Positions 11,101 to 21,249 of a stretch of 64,000 nt of DNA are shown in pieces (position 1 is the stretch's first letter; every line of letters begins with the position of its first letter). Under the pieces are notes generated by a model. That model saw only the letters and a program-made list of their open reading frames with translations. It did no database searches and had not been told where the DNA came from. The DNA comes from Luscinia megarhynchos (lineage: Eukaryota; Chordata; Aves; Passeriformes; Turdidae), in NCBI GenBank assembly GCA_034336665.1, contig CM067585.1:362501-426500 (forward strand), in the 5' to 3' direction. Position numbers and translations under genes: made by a program.

Positions 11101-11829
11101 CGCCCTTGGAAAAACAGCCTGAACTCCACCAAACTATGACTTTCTTTTCCAGGATTTTTGATGCTGAGCATCAGCAGCTGTCCCAAAAAATGCCTGTGAT
11201 GCTGCTTTGGAATCTCAAGGAGAAGCGCCATCAATGGGATGCAACCCAGGATGAAGTTGGGGCGCAGCGATGCTGGGGCCCGGACCTCCCTGCCGTACCC
11301 CAAATTAAGCAAGAATGGCTTTTTGAGAAAAACACGAGGTTTAAGGCAAACACAAGGAGCAGCAGCAGGAAGCCAGGGGATATGGAGTCTCCACCTGTGA
11401 GACCAGGAAAACATGGGAGAATACCGGGGTCCTCCCGTGCCGCTCTGTGTTCGGGGGTCCCACAGGGAGCTGCACCCCCTCCCCACCCTCTACACCTGGG
11501 GTGGGCAAGTCCTGAGCCCCTGCGGCACCCCAAAGCCTCACCTGCACCCCCAGCCCTCTGTGCCAGCCGCCACTGCGGATCTCTGCCCAGCCTCGGCCCC
11601 ACACCTGCCCCCGCCTGCAATGCCCCCCAGACCCCCCCCGTGTCCCCCCTTACTGCACGACGGCGGCGGGCTCCCCGTGCCGCTCATAGAGCAGCCCGAG
11701 CGGAGCGGTCCCCGCCGGGGCCGATCGGGCCCGCACCGGGAGGGTCCGCACCGGGGGGGCCCGCACCGGGGGGCTCAGCACTTGGGGGGCCCGCGCCCCG
11801 CGCAGCGCCCGCGCTGCCGCCCGCTGCAT
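5024..11829 (-). CDS. MECR: MECR, mitochondrial trans-2-enoyl-CoA/ACP reductase, complete
   Basis: Ten coding exons total 1128 bases, giving 375 residues against 373 in human. In transcript order they are 11829-11654, 10553-10456, 10084-9953, 8590-8447, 8369-8267, 8065-7963, 7578-7505, 7111-7051, 6925-6853 and 5187-5024. All introns are GT-AG and all phases agree. The enzyme reduces trans-2-enoyl-ACP with NADPH, the last step of mitochondrial fatty-acid synthesis that feeds lipoate formation. The N-terminal 45 residues are arginine-rich without acids, as expected for mitochondrial import. Seen landmarks: [17 protein letters not shown] with Tyr94 (the catalytic tyrosine, same number as human), [13 protein letters not shown], the nucleotide-binding [15 protein letters not shown] around residues 190-204, [22 protein letters not shown] and the end [14 protein letters not shown]. 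Confidence 0.96.
5361..5558 (+). repeat. 66-bp repeat, three copies
   Basis: Three nearly identical copies begin GATACCTTA(C/A)GTTTTAGCC, at 5361, 5427 and 5493. Only a few bases differ between copies, so the expansion is recent. They lie at the front of an LTR-like element and probably belong to its U3 region. Confidence 0.9.
5361..5948 (+). mobile_element. Probable solo LTR of an avian endogenous retrovirus
   Basis: This AT-rich insert lies in GC-rich MECR intron 9, on the strand opposite to MECR. It has LTR order: a repeated U3-like part, TATAAAA at 5787-5793, AATAAA at 5883-5888, then CCTAGCCTCTGCTCCAGG and an end in GCATCA near 5948. The terminal segment resembles songbird ERV LTR ends as I remember them. 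No gag, pol or env reading frame flanks it. The left border and target-site duplication could not be fixed. Confidence 0.65.
6045..6840. repeat. Minisatellite in MECR intron 9
   Basis: About 30 imperfect units of roughly 24-27 bp based on CAGCTCAGTTCCCTCAG followed by CCCC or TTTCC. Later units change to CAGCCCAGGT(G/C)CCTCAG. The minus strand, which is the MECR transcript strand, is guanine-rich. It ends about 13 bases before exon 9 (read on the plus strand). Confidence 0.9.
6853..6925 (-). CDS. MECR: MECR exon 9
   Basis: Encodes [20 protein letters not shown] and EHAQ plus one base. 73 bases, acceptor CTCCTCAG, donor GTGGGC. The array in intron 9 begins almost directly after this exon. Confidence 0.94.
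7051..7111 (-). CDS. MECR: MECR exon 8
   Basis: Encodes [20 protein letters not shown]. 61 bases, acceptor CTGCAG, donor GTGAGT. Confidence 0.95.
7505..7578 (-). CDS. MECR: MECR exon 7
   Basis: Encodes [20 protein letters not shown] and LRHL plus two bases. 74 bases, acceptor CTTGCAG, donor GTAAGT. Confidence 0.95.
7963..8065 (-). CDS. MECR: MECR exon 6
   Basis: Encodes [20 protein letters not shown] and [14 protein letters not shown]. 103 bases, acceptor CCCCAG, donor GTACCT, ending in phase 0. Confidence 0.95.
8267..8369 (-). CDS. MECR: MECR exon 5 (NADPH-binding)
   Basis: Encodes [20 protein letters not shown] and [13 protein letters not shown]. The NSGVGQ loop is the nucleotide-binding turn of the medium-chain dehydrogenase/reductase Rossmann fold. 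103 bases, donor GTGGGT. Confidence 0.95.
8447..8590 (-). CDS. MECR: MECR exon 4
   Basis: Encodes [20 protein letters not shown] and then [19 protein letters not shown]. The acceptor CCAG and the donor GTAGGG flank 144 bases. The [10 protein letters not shown](F/Y)RML stretch is typical of the family. Confidence 0.95.
8591..9952 (-). other. MECR intron 3
   Basis: About 1.4 kb without exon signals. An AT-rich block from roughly 8840 to 9660 includes poly-A-like runs near 9518-9580. No repeat family was recognised with confidence. Confidence 0.5.
9953..10084 (-). CDS. MECR: MECR exon 3 (catalytic tyrosine)
   Basis: Begins [20 protein letters not shown] and ends [12 protein letters not shown]. 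The acceptor CCCGCAG and the donor GTGAGC flank 132 bases. Tyr94 is the third residue. The 5' boundary of this exon is duplicated about 204 bp further upstream in the gene (see the decoy acceptor). Confidence 0.95.
10081..10370. repeat. Tandem repeat in MECR intron 2 containing a copied exon 3 acceptor
   Basis: Units of about 50 bp carry ACAGCCCAGCACTCCCCAGG and (A/C)CATGGCTG. A 20-base segment covering the exon 3 acceptor and first exon bases occurs at 10071-10090 and again at 10275-10294. Both copies are followed by GGGGAGGGGAGG runs. Confidence 0.85.
10456..10553 (-). CDS. MECR: MECR exon 2
   Basis: Encodes [19 protein letters not shown] and [13 protein letters not shown]. The acceptor is CTGTTCAG and the donor GTCATG. 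The INP(A/S)DINMIQG motif is the family hallmark leading to the catalytic tyrosine. Confidence 0.95.
11654..11829 (-). CDS. MECR: MECR exon 1 (presequence)
   Basis: The exon encodes 58 residues plus two bases, starting [15 protein letters not shown] and ending [12 protein letters not shown]. The donor is GTAAGG. The ATG is the first in frame and gives a basic, acid-free import signal. Three 15-bp coding repeats lie inside it. Confidence 0.93.
11725..11769 (-). repeat. 15-bp coding repeat in MECR presequence
   Basis: Three head-to-tail 15-bp units in MECR exon 1 code [10 protein letters not shown] and P-V-R-A-R. Every unit keeps the frame and contributes arginine without acidic residues. Confidence 0.9.
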
Positions 11830-11830
11830 T

Positions 11831-11930
11831 CGGCCCCGCTCGGCTCAACTCGGCCCCGCTCGGCTCAACTCGGCCGCGCTCGGCTCAACTCGGCCGCGCT
11901 CGGCTCAACTCGGCACTCCTCGGCTGAGCC
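11831..11930 (-). repeat. 20-bp repeat in MECR 5' leader
   Basis: Four good copies and one decayed copy of CGGCCCCGCTCGGCTCAACT (plus-strand reading) begin one base upstream of the MECR start codon. Copies three and four carry CGGCCGCGCT instead. Confidence 0.93.
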
Positions 11931-12027
11931 CGGCGCTGCCGCCGGTGACGCTCCGCTTGGCCCCGCCCCACAGGCCCCGCCCCCCTGCCCTTAAGGCGGC
12001 GCGGCCGCTCCTGCGCTGAGCGGGCGG
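11931..12027 (-). promoter_or_regulatory. MECR CpG-island core promoter (inferred)
   Basis: CG-dense sequence just upstream of the repeated leader includes CCCCGCCCC-type Sp1 boxes near 11960-11985. There is no TATA box. The transcription start is inferred, not seen. Confidence 0.5.
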
Positions 12028-12290
12028 GGGGAGAGCCGGGACTAATTGAGCCGGGACTAATTGAGCCGGGACTCACCGACTGAAACGGGACTTGCGGGGA
12101 TTAATTGAGGCGGGATTGACTATGCGGGGACTCACTGACTGACTGTGCGGGGAGTCACTGAGCCCGTATTAGTTGAACCGGGACTCACTCACTGAGCCGG
12201 GACTCACTAACTGAGCCGGTATTAATTGAGCCGGGACTCACTCACTGAGCCGGTATTAACTGAGCCGGGACTCCCCGACTGACCGAGCGC
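12028..12290. repeat. 15-bp-type repeat upstream of MECR
   Basis: Degenerate units of GAGCCGGGACTAATT and GAGCCGGGACTCACT alternate with CACTGACTGA segments. They sit directly behind the MECR promoter and would be transcribed only if the start site is upstream. Confidence 0.85.
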
Positions 12291-12479
12291 GGCCCCGCTC
12301 CCCGCTGGTTCGTCCCCAGAACGCTCTGGAGTTTTCAGCTGTGTCCGTGCCGAGCTCTCTGTGCGATGGGCCCTGGATCGGGGATCGTTTAGATGAGAAG
12401 TGCTGCGGGATCATCGCTGTGGGACTGCCCTGCATCCCTGGCGGTGTCCCGGTGTTGGACGGGGCTTGCAGCGCCCTGG

Positions 12480-12560
12480 GGCGGTGGAAGGGCAGGGCGG
12501 GGATGGGCTGAGCTTTCAGTCCCTTCCAACCCGAACCATTCTGTGATTTTGGGGAGAAAA
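12480..12560 (+). mobile_element. CR1 LINE 3' fragment
   Basis: GTCCCTTCCAACCCGAACCA followed by TTCTGTGATTTTG is the 3' end of chicken repeat 1 in sense orientation. Short and 5'-truncated, as most bird CR1 copies are. Confidence 0.75.
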
Positions 12561-15500
12561 GCCCCTTTTCTCTGCCTTATTACCCTCCCTGCTGCCCTGG
12601 CCAGGACGGACAGACTCCCAGCAGGGAGAGCTGCAGGAAGCGTTCATCAGGCCATTGTTTAAAACAGATGCCTGACACAAGCGGTGAGAAAAATAGCATT
12701 GAATTAAATTACTATCAGGATTTATCTTGGAGGAAAGGTCTCAGGGAGCTCCCGCCCAGCCCGGGCCGTCCTGCCCCTCCCGGGCTGTGGAACCTGCACT
12801 TCGGGGGACCAGTTCTGCTCCAGCCTGTCAGTCAAGTGTCCCTCTGAAGAATCCCAGCATCAGAGTGCAAGACTTGAAATAAAACCCTTGGATAGATTAA
12901 AGCATGTTTAGCCACTCACAGGTAAAATAAAAATCTAAGTTTAAGTTTTAGAATAAGCAAGCAAGTAAGGATAAGCTTTAAATGCTTTTAAATAGTAAAG
13001 GTCTCAAATACCAGAGTAAAAGTGCAAGTTCTAGTAAAGGTTAAGAAACATAGTCCTAAATACTAGTGCTTCCATGGAAGCTCTGAGAACATAGTTTTAA
13101 ATGTAATAAACTATAGTAAGGATATCACTTACATATTTCAAATAGAACCAGATAGACCATATGTGCAGTTTGTAGGTTTGCTAAAAAACTAAAATTCTAG
13201 TAAGTTAAAAAGTAGTGGTTCGAGTTTGTGTCTTTAGCCTGTGGGACAGTTTGTATATAAGAATCTATACATTAGGGAAAGCTGCACGTCTTTTGCCCTC
13301 TTGCTTTTGTTCCCACTCTCCTCACCACCATCATCATTGCCCCAAAATAATAAAAACTGCCACAGCAAATCGGCCCTGCTGGGACCCTGGGGAGCAGAAC
13401 TCCAACCCAAAACTTCAGCATGGACTTTAACTTGTAACTCTTTGCCTTTCAAAGCTGATGTGCCTTTGCAATAAACACCTTTGTAGCATCCCTTAGCTGC
13501 TCGGCCTTTAAAGAAAACAACCACAACCCGACTGATGGTGAAAAAAACAACCACAAGCTCTGCCCCTGCTCTGCAGGGTTGGGGTCCAAAGGCCACAAGC
13601 ATCACCCCAAATCCAAATGCTTCCCCTGGCTGCTTGCCCCACCCCATCCTCAGGCACGGGGTATTTCATTATAGAATTGCTGTGTTTGTGATTGATATCC
13701 ACGGGAGGATTGCTCAGCTCATCCCCACAGATTGTTCCCACTCCAATGACCCAGTGCAGACTGAGACAGGGCCAGGTGCTCAGGGCCAGGTCCTGTCTGG
13801 CTCAGGTGACCATCCCTAAGGCTGTCCTGATCCTAAATAAAAAACTCAGTCAAGCTGCTTGATAGTTCACATCATTTTTTTTAATAAAAAAGGAAAATTG
13901 CATATTCTGTGGGGTATGAATTCATGTCAATTCAAGAAGAAGGAAAGGTTCAGATTCGGAAAAAGCTCTCTTCCAGAGTGCTGGTGAAGGGTTTTCTGCC
14001 TTCTCTGGGGTGTGATTTGCTATTGGGGGTGCCTCAGATGCTCGGGGTGTTCCCACCAGAGCCTCTGGGACAGCACGGGGGAGAGAGAGGGAAAAAGAAC
14101 TTTTCTCACCGACTCCTTCAGTTCACAAAGGAGCCTCGAGGTCACTTGCAGGTGGATGTAGAAGTCTCCCCAGTGATGGCACTGCAAGGACAGCAGAGGC
14201 AGAGGACAGAGCAGCCTTTTGCCACCTGCTTGTTTCGGTGGGATCCTGGCAGCACCTCCCCCTCTGGGCAGGAAGGGCCTCCCTGGCTGCTTCAACCAGC
14301 ATTTTAATCTAATCACAGCAATAAAATAATGGGATTTTAATAATCCCAGAACCTGCAGCTTTCCAAGGACGCCAGGAGTGCCTCAGATATTGTGTCTTGG
14401 GGGGACACATGAGCACTCTGTGCTGGAGGACACTGGTGGGGCCCATGCCCTGCCCCAAAGCAAAGGGTTCATCACCAATTACAGCAGCCAAATGACAGGC
14501 CTCTGTCCCTTACAAACGTGTGCAGACACAAATCAGGGCTGGCAGACAATTTGTGATTATTTGGTTAATGTTTCTCCTGTAACAAGCACAATTTCCGGGT
14601 GATTAATGACTACTGCACATCCTGGAATTGCACTTTCTTATACAAGTGCTGCATGAAAACCACTTTGCAGTCGAGGTTTTAGGAGTGGGTGGGCAGAGGA
14701 GGAAGAGGAGATGATTCCTCATCTGGAGTCTGGGGGAAGGAGTGATGTCCTCTGCTCCCTTCTCTTTAACCCCTGTTGTTGTTAATGAGCTCTGATTGAT
14801 CACTTTTTCCTGATTTATACCATTGATTAATTGGCACTGTTGGCCCCTGGGCACGGCTGGAAGGCACAGGTGCTGCCAGTGAGTTGGGTTTGCTCCTGTG
14901 AGGGGATGCAGGGTGGGAACAAGCACCTTTGTGACACCAGGCTGGCATTTGCTGCCGTGTCTTCCCCTGAATCCTGTCGGGGACAGAGATTTTCTGTGCT
15001 GGCTTAGGAGGAGTTGAGCCCAGCAGGCTCAGGCTGACCCCGGGAGCCTCGTGGGCTGTGCTGCCTCCAGCTCTCAGTGCTTAATCAAGTTAATGTGGAA
15101 TTGTTAATTAACTGCTTATAAGATTGACACGCCTTTTAATTAAAGGGAATAATAATTTATTGCCTTTTCCCTTTTTGGTGGAGAAGTGGAAGGTGTGTCT
15201 GCTTTGCTTAGGAAAAAATAAGGAAGCTGAGGCTGGAGAGGTTTCTGGGAATGGTTCCTGGGGTGGGATTGGATGTTGACCTCGGTGGCCATCCCAGCCA
15301 AGCCCTGCTGGATCCCTGGACATCAGGCCAGGAGGTGGGCTGGGACCCCAGGGCTGGCAGGAGCCACAGGGACAAGGCTTGTCCAACAAGCTGCAAAAGA
15401 ACTCCCAGGTCCAGGCAGAGAAGGGGATGCTCAGAATCCCCCAGGGGGAAGGGGCAGAGGGGCTGCCCTGCCCCACTGAGCTCCCACATCCCTTCTCCCT

Positions 15501-16380
15501 CTTGCCATCCCTGCAGCCACCACCCTGTGCCCACTGCAGGCTCCTGGGGCCAATCCCTCCCCTCTCCTGCGTTTTGTGGTGCCTGTGAGCAGCTCAGCTG
15601 GTTGTTTCCCCATTTGGAGCCTCATTCCCCCAAACTCAGCAGTGCTGGCAGAGCCCCATTGAATGGCATCAATCACTTTTTATTAGACATGCCTAAATCT
15701 CTGAATGGAAAGACACATTGCCCTTAAAGACCTGCTGTACATAATCCCTGGTTTATCCCTGAATCCCTCATTTAACACCCCTGATGGAGCTGGACAATCC
15801 CAAACTATTGAATTCTTCACCCCAGAACACGTGCCCAACGCTGCTCCCAGCTCCACACGGGGATGAGGGGTGCTGGCATGGGATGCCCACAGAGGTTTTA
15901 CTTTTTAAACACACTGATGGCTGTTTCTTCCTTCTCTGATGTTTTTTCAAATCCCCCTTTAAACTGTTTCATTGTCAGATAATTAAGGAAAAATGTATAG
16001 GAAGAAACACGAGTCTGGGTGGCAAATGGAGAATTGATGAGTTCTGATCCTCTGCCAAGGAGGTGAACAAGGGGATTCAGCTCCAGCTGTAAATAAAACA
16101 GGAGAGGGAGGTGCTGAGAGGACCCAGCTGTGCTGGGACATTGTCCCTGCTTGCTCCCTGCTGTTCCCATCACAGCTTCTTCCCGTGGCACCAAAATTCG
16201 GGTTGTGTGTGGAGCTGGTCCATCCCTGCACGTTCAGGGGAGATTGACACAAAAATCATCCTGTTCAGGCATTTTCCAGCTTGGGACAGTGCAGGAACTG
16301 GGGACTGGTGTTTGGGAGGTGACACAGAACTGAGGTGTGGTGTCCACTGGCCATCTCCAGCTGGATGAGGAACAGCACGG
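12561..16380. other. Intergenic DNA, MECR to PTPRU, part 1
   Basis: No exon was recognised. AT-rich tracts lie at about 12830-13260 and 13840-13920. Clusters of homeodomain-type TAAT/ATTA words lie at about 14540-14850 and 15070-15150, including GTTAATTAAC near 15104-15113 and TTTAATTAAA near 15135-15144. These look like possible regulatory elements for either neighbour. Confidence 0.4.
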
Positions 16381-16389
16381 CTGGGAGGG

Positions 16390-16765
16390 GGAGGGGAGGT
16401 GCTGCTTTGGGGAATTGCTGCTTTTGGGGAGATGCTGCTTTTGGGGAATTGCTGCTTTGGGGAATTGCTGCTTTTGGGGAGATGCTGCTTTTGGGGAGAT
16501 GCTGCTTTTGGGGAGATGCTGCTTTTGGGGAATTGCTGCTTTTGGGGAATTGCTGCTTTTGGGGAGATGCTGCTTTTGGGGAGATGCTGCTTTTGGGGAA
16601 TTGCTGCTTTGGGGAATTGCTGCTTTTGGGAGATGCTGCTTTTGGGAGATGCTGATTTGGGGAGATGCTGCTTTGGGGAGATGCTGCTTTTGGGAGATGC
16701 TGCTTTTGGGGAATTGCTGCTTTTGGGGAATTGCTGCTTTTGGGAGATGCTGCTTTTGGGCCCCA
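16390..16765 (+). repeat. 17-bp minisatellite
   Basis: About 22 units of GGGGAATTGCTGCTTTT and GGGGAGATGCTGCTTTT. The plus strand is guanine-rich. The array lacks stops in most frames, so several overlapping spurious ORFs arise here. Confidence 0.95.
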
Positions 16766-19700
16766 GGTTGCCACAATGACACCCAGAGGCATCACTCCAA
16801 ATCACTTAGCAAGGAAGATCTCTAGAAACAGCTTGAAAGGTTGCCCAGGTGAAGAAAGGCACCAGACTGGTGTATTTTATCCTTTTAAAACCGTATTTTA
16901 ACTCACCTTTTTTCTTTCTGTTGTCTGCAGTCCTGAATTTTCCCCAGCATTGCAGGAAACTGTGAGCATGAACAATTACTTGGGGAAAGAACTGGTGCAT
17001 GCCTGGGTTCTGTCCCTGCCAGAGCTGGTTGGATTTGTCTGTTCCTGTGAAATGCCCCATGAACTCTTTGTCACAAACATCCTTTCCCCAGTGGGGCTTG
17101 GAAAACCACCAGAGCAGAGCTGCTGATGCCTGGAAGAGGGCAAACGAGAGAGAGGAGAGCTGACACTTCCCCTGTACACAAAATAAACCCAAACAGGATG
17201 TAAACCCAAATTACAAATTATAATAAATAACTGCTGGATGTGATACTGTTCCCTCCCTTCCTTGCAGCTGGATTTTAAACGGAGTTGGGTGCACACCCAG
17301 CTCTGTGCTCAGGCTCCAGCCTGTCAGCACCGAGACATGATTATGAGAAATTTGAGCAATAGCCAAATCTCAGGTCTGAAAATAAATGACACTTTGTGAT
17401 TTTGGATGTGACCAGAGACACAGAATGCCTTGGCTGATTTCCATCCCCCCTCAGGAAACTCCGTCCTGAGGCGATTCAGAAGGAGCAGCACGAAGGGTTT
17501 GCTGTGGAACTGCTTGGGCTCAGTGCCTCAGCTCTGGCTGGTTTTTGATCAAGGTCATTTCTTGCAAGGCTCAGGGATGGGCAAGCCCATGCAGCTGGAA
17601 TGGACAGATGGATGGTGCACGGTTCTGTGGGACATTTGGGGTTAAAAGCAGTTTGTGGAAATTCCAGGAGCATTTGTGATGCTCCCAGACAGCTCCAGAA
17701 GCAGGGAAGGGACTAAAACGGACCCTTGTGTCCCCAGTAATGTGATTTTTAACCGTTTTACATGACAATTCCAGGGTAGGGACCACAGGGTAACACAGAG
17801 CTACCTCAGCATTTCCACCCTGCACTCACAGAGGTCTTTCCAGGAATAAAAAAAAAAAGAGACACAAGTGACCTGAAGGGAGATAAATAAGCCCAAAACA
17901 AGGTGAATGGAGGGAACATTTGGGCTTTTCCTGCGTGGACGGCCAGGAAGCAGCTGTGGCTCCAGCAGCAGCACAGATGCCCAGAGGGGACACTGCAGTG
18001 ATGTCCCCACGTCTGTCACACTCCAGAGGGGACAGAAGTGGGAGGAAGTAGCAGAGGGGGAACAAGCAGAGTCTGAATACCTGTTGGGATTTACCTTTCT
18101 GCAGTGGAGCTGCTGCCTGGGGCCGTGCCCTGCCTGCCCAGGAGGAGGGCCCGGGGTTTGCACCTCTCTGAGGAAATGCCTGTAACCCCCGGGGGATTTG
18201 GGGCACGGGGGGCAGCCAGGGCAGTGATGCTCCAGAGCATCTCCCAAGGGCTGGGACACTGCCACGGGCTGGGCTGGGCTCCCCCGCAGCTCTGGCACAG
18301 GGCAGAGCTCTGGGGAAATGCAGGCACAGCTCTCCCCGAGATGAAAAGCAGAGTTTCCCCTTGGGATAAGTGCCCGGGCTGGGCAAACAGCAGTTTGCTG
18401 CATGCAAGTGCCCCCAGGATTCAGCATGGGACATTTTGTGCCACCCAGCACCCAAAGAATGTTGGAGCAGCACCAGGGTGAGGATTTAGCTGTGGGGGTT
18501 GGCACTGATCCTTGAGCTTCCCAATCCCCACGGAGAAATCCCAGAGCCCCCTGAGCCCAAACCAGGAGGTGGCTTGGCAAAGGGCTGGGTGTTAAACAAC
18601 ACCTCCTAACACCTTCTAACGTCTGCTAACATTTTCCTGTTTCCCCTGGGAGCTCTTGCTCATTTGCTGCATTGAACAGGAATAGGGAGTTTTATTTGGA
18701 TGGAGGCACAGAAGTTATTTCATCCTTTCAGGCTGTGATAACTCATCTAATAGCCCCATTACATCCGGCCAGGCAGGCGTCTGACCCGGGCTGGGCAGAC
18801 AGGCAGGAGAGCAGCAGCATGAGATAATCTATTGTGTCTGCTAAGGAAGAAAAAGGATTTTTGGCATTAGCAAAAAGGCAGGTGATTTGAGAAAATAGCA
18901 GAGTTGTTAGAAAGGGCTGGATGGGGGTGTGATTGATAGATGGAGGTAAGAAAAAGGGGGATATGGGAGGAAGAGAGAGACTGGAGTAAAGGGAAAAGGA
19001 GGGGAAAAAAAACAGAAGGCAAAAATTTTAGGGAGATGAAATTGCTTAAAATTCAGCGTGGGGTGTTGTGTCCCAGCAGCTGCAGGGAAGGCACTGGGAG
19101 GAATGCTGGGGAGGAGTGATGGGCTCTGTGTCCTGTGGTTTAACGGGGAAAAATGAGGAATTGCTGTGCTGCCAGCAAAAGGTGGCATTCTGAAATGAGT
19201 CAAGAACGAAAGGGTTTTGGTGAGGTCAGTGTGGAGGTGCTCACCCAGTGCCTTGGTGGGGACCAGTGGGTGCTGCAGCTCCACCCCTGGGCCCAGGATA
19301 AGGGCTCAGGGCAGCGCCTCTCCTCAACCTGCCATTTTACACTGAGAGCAAATAACCCTGCTGAAAGTACTGCTGGCTCCACGAGACTCAAAGCCCCAAA
19401 TCCAAGCTCTTCACCCAGCCCGGGAGAAGCCATGAGATGTGCTGTGGCCACGCTGGTGGCTTGAGGCTGCAGTCGCTGAGCACCCCAGAGCTGAACACAT
19501 TTCTGCCTCGAGTGGGAGGGATGGTTGCAGCGGGGACCATTTGCAATCACAGCAAGGCCTGTATTTTTCCTGCAAATGACTGTACTTGAAGAGTGATTAC
19601 TTCATTTTAGCTCGATTGCTCCTGCAAGACACTTGGGGGCTGATGACACAGAGAGACCGGGCAGGGGACTGCCAGGGCTCGGGGTGGGAGGAGAGGCTGG

Positions 19701-20150
19701 GAAGGGGTTAGGGGAAGGATTTGCACCCCAGGGATGGGATGGAGGCGGCTCCTGATGGGCTGTCACGGCTCCATCCGTGCAGCTGCGTGGGGCAGCGCTG
19801 GCTGCCCCGTCCTTCCTCCCGTCACTGCTTCCCCTCCTTCCTCCTCGGGGCGCAGGGATTGGTCCCGGGCCGCTCCTGCTGGCGCTGTGCCGCTCCAAAG
19901 CCACCCCTTGTCCCTGCCGGTGCCCCTGGCCCGGCCAGCGCCAGGCAGGTCTCCCCCAGCTCGGGGAGGCGGCCACGGGTCCTCGGCCAAACTGCCCCGT
20001 GGGGCAGGCGGGATTTGAGCCGTGCTGGAGGGGCAAATGTCCGTGTCTGCGCTCCTGCCGAGCCCTGGGGACAACTCCTGCTCGTCCCCAAACCTAGAGG
20101 CAACACGAATCCACGCCCTCCGTGCATTTCCTGGCGCGTCCCTCCGCGCA
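16766..20150. other. Intergenic DNA, MECR to PTPRU, part 2
   Basis: No recognised exon. The stretch at about 18590-18870 is less GC-rich, with repeated CTAAC words, ATAACTCATCTAATAG and GATAATCTATTG. It may be regulatory. The region from 19700 onward becomes CpG-rich. Confidence 0.4.
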
Positions 20151-20154
20151 CGCA

Positions 20155-20820
20155 GCCCCTCAGCCCGGGGGCTCTGCGAGCCCTTCCCCGGGGAGCTGTG
20201 CCAGCCCCTTCCCCGGGAGCTGCTGCGAGCCCCTTCCCGGGGGGCTGCTGCGAGCCCCTTCCCCGGGGGCTGCTGCGAGCCCCTTCCCCGGGGGCTGTGC
20301 CAGCCCCTTCCCGGGGAGCTGCTGCGAGCCCCTTCCCCGGGGGCTGTGCCAGCCCCTTCCCCGGGAGCTGCTGCGAGCCCCTTCCCGGGGGGCTGCTGCG
20401 AGCCCCTTCCCCGGGAGCTGGGCCAGCCCCTCAGCCCGGGGGCTCTGCCAGCCCCTTCCCCGGGAGCTGCTGCGAGCCCCTTCCCCGGGAGCTGGGCCAG
20501 CCCTTCGCGGGGGCTGCTGCGAGCCCCTTCCCCGGGAGCTGCTGCGAGCCCCTTCCCCGGGAGCTGGGCCAGCCCTTCGCGGGGGCTGCTGCGAGCCCCT
20601 TCCCCGGGGGCTGTGCCAGCCCCTCAGCCCGGGGGCTGTGCCAGCCCCTTCCCCGGGGGCTCCGCTCGCCCTGGGCCGGGCCCAGCCCCTCCCCGGGGGC
20701 TGCTGCGAGCCCCTCCCCGGGGGCTCCGCTCGCCCTGGGCCGGGCCCAGCCCCTTCCCCGGGGAGCTCCGCTCGCCCTGGGCCGGGGCCAGCCCCTCGCG
20801 GGGGCTCGGAGCCTTTGGGA
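20155..20820. repeat. GC-rich minisatellite of about 26 bp
   Basis: About 25 units built from GCTGCTGCGAGCCCCTTCCC and a shorter GCTG(T/G)GCCAGCCCCTT form, joined by CCGGGGG. GC exceeds 75% by eye. It is open in several frames. Confidence 0.92.
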
Positions 20821-21249
20821 GCCCCGTGCCCGTCCCGCGGGGCGCAGGCGTCACCCGGCGAGCCCCGAGCCCCGGGGAGGCGGCTCGGCCGGGCTGGGGG
20901 TGCCGAGCGGGCTGGAGACCCGCGGGGAGCGGGGAGCGCTCCTGCTGTCACACGCTGGCTGCGACACAAAGCCCCTTGTCATTGTTTCGGGGTTAGTTCG
21001 GAAATACAGTTCAAGGGTCTAAAAGGCGATGGAGAGCGCAGCACAGAGCTCCAAGAGGCAGCTGAAAAACTCCGTGTTTCCTGCTGGATTCCCCCAGAAT
21101 CCCGGGGAATATCCTGCCTCTGCTTGCCCTCGGCTGCATTTCCCCCCGAACTGTTTCAATTTCAGCTGCTGAGACGAGACCCCCGGGATTCCCCCCAGCC
21201 CGGGCGGAGATGTGCTGAGCCCCTGTCCCAGGGAGGAGGAGGCTGGGAG

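Noticed and set aside
12028..12290. Telomere-like or satellite DNA
   Set aside because: No TTAGGG units. The motif GAGCCGGGACTAATT is short and local.
16390..16765. Possible CRISPR-like direct repeats
   Set aside because: Units are contiguous with no unique spacers, and the genome is vertebrate. The same reasoning applies to every array in the window.
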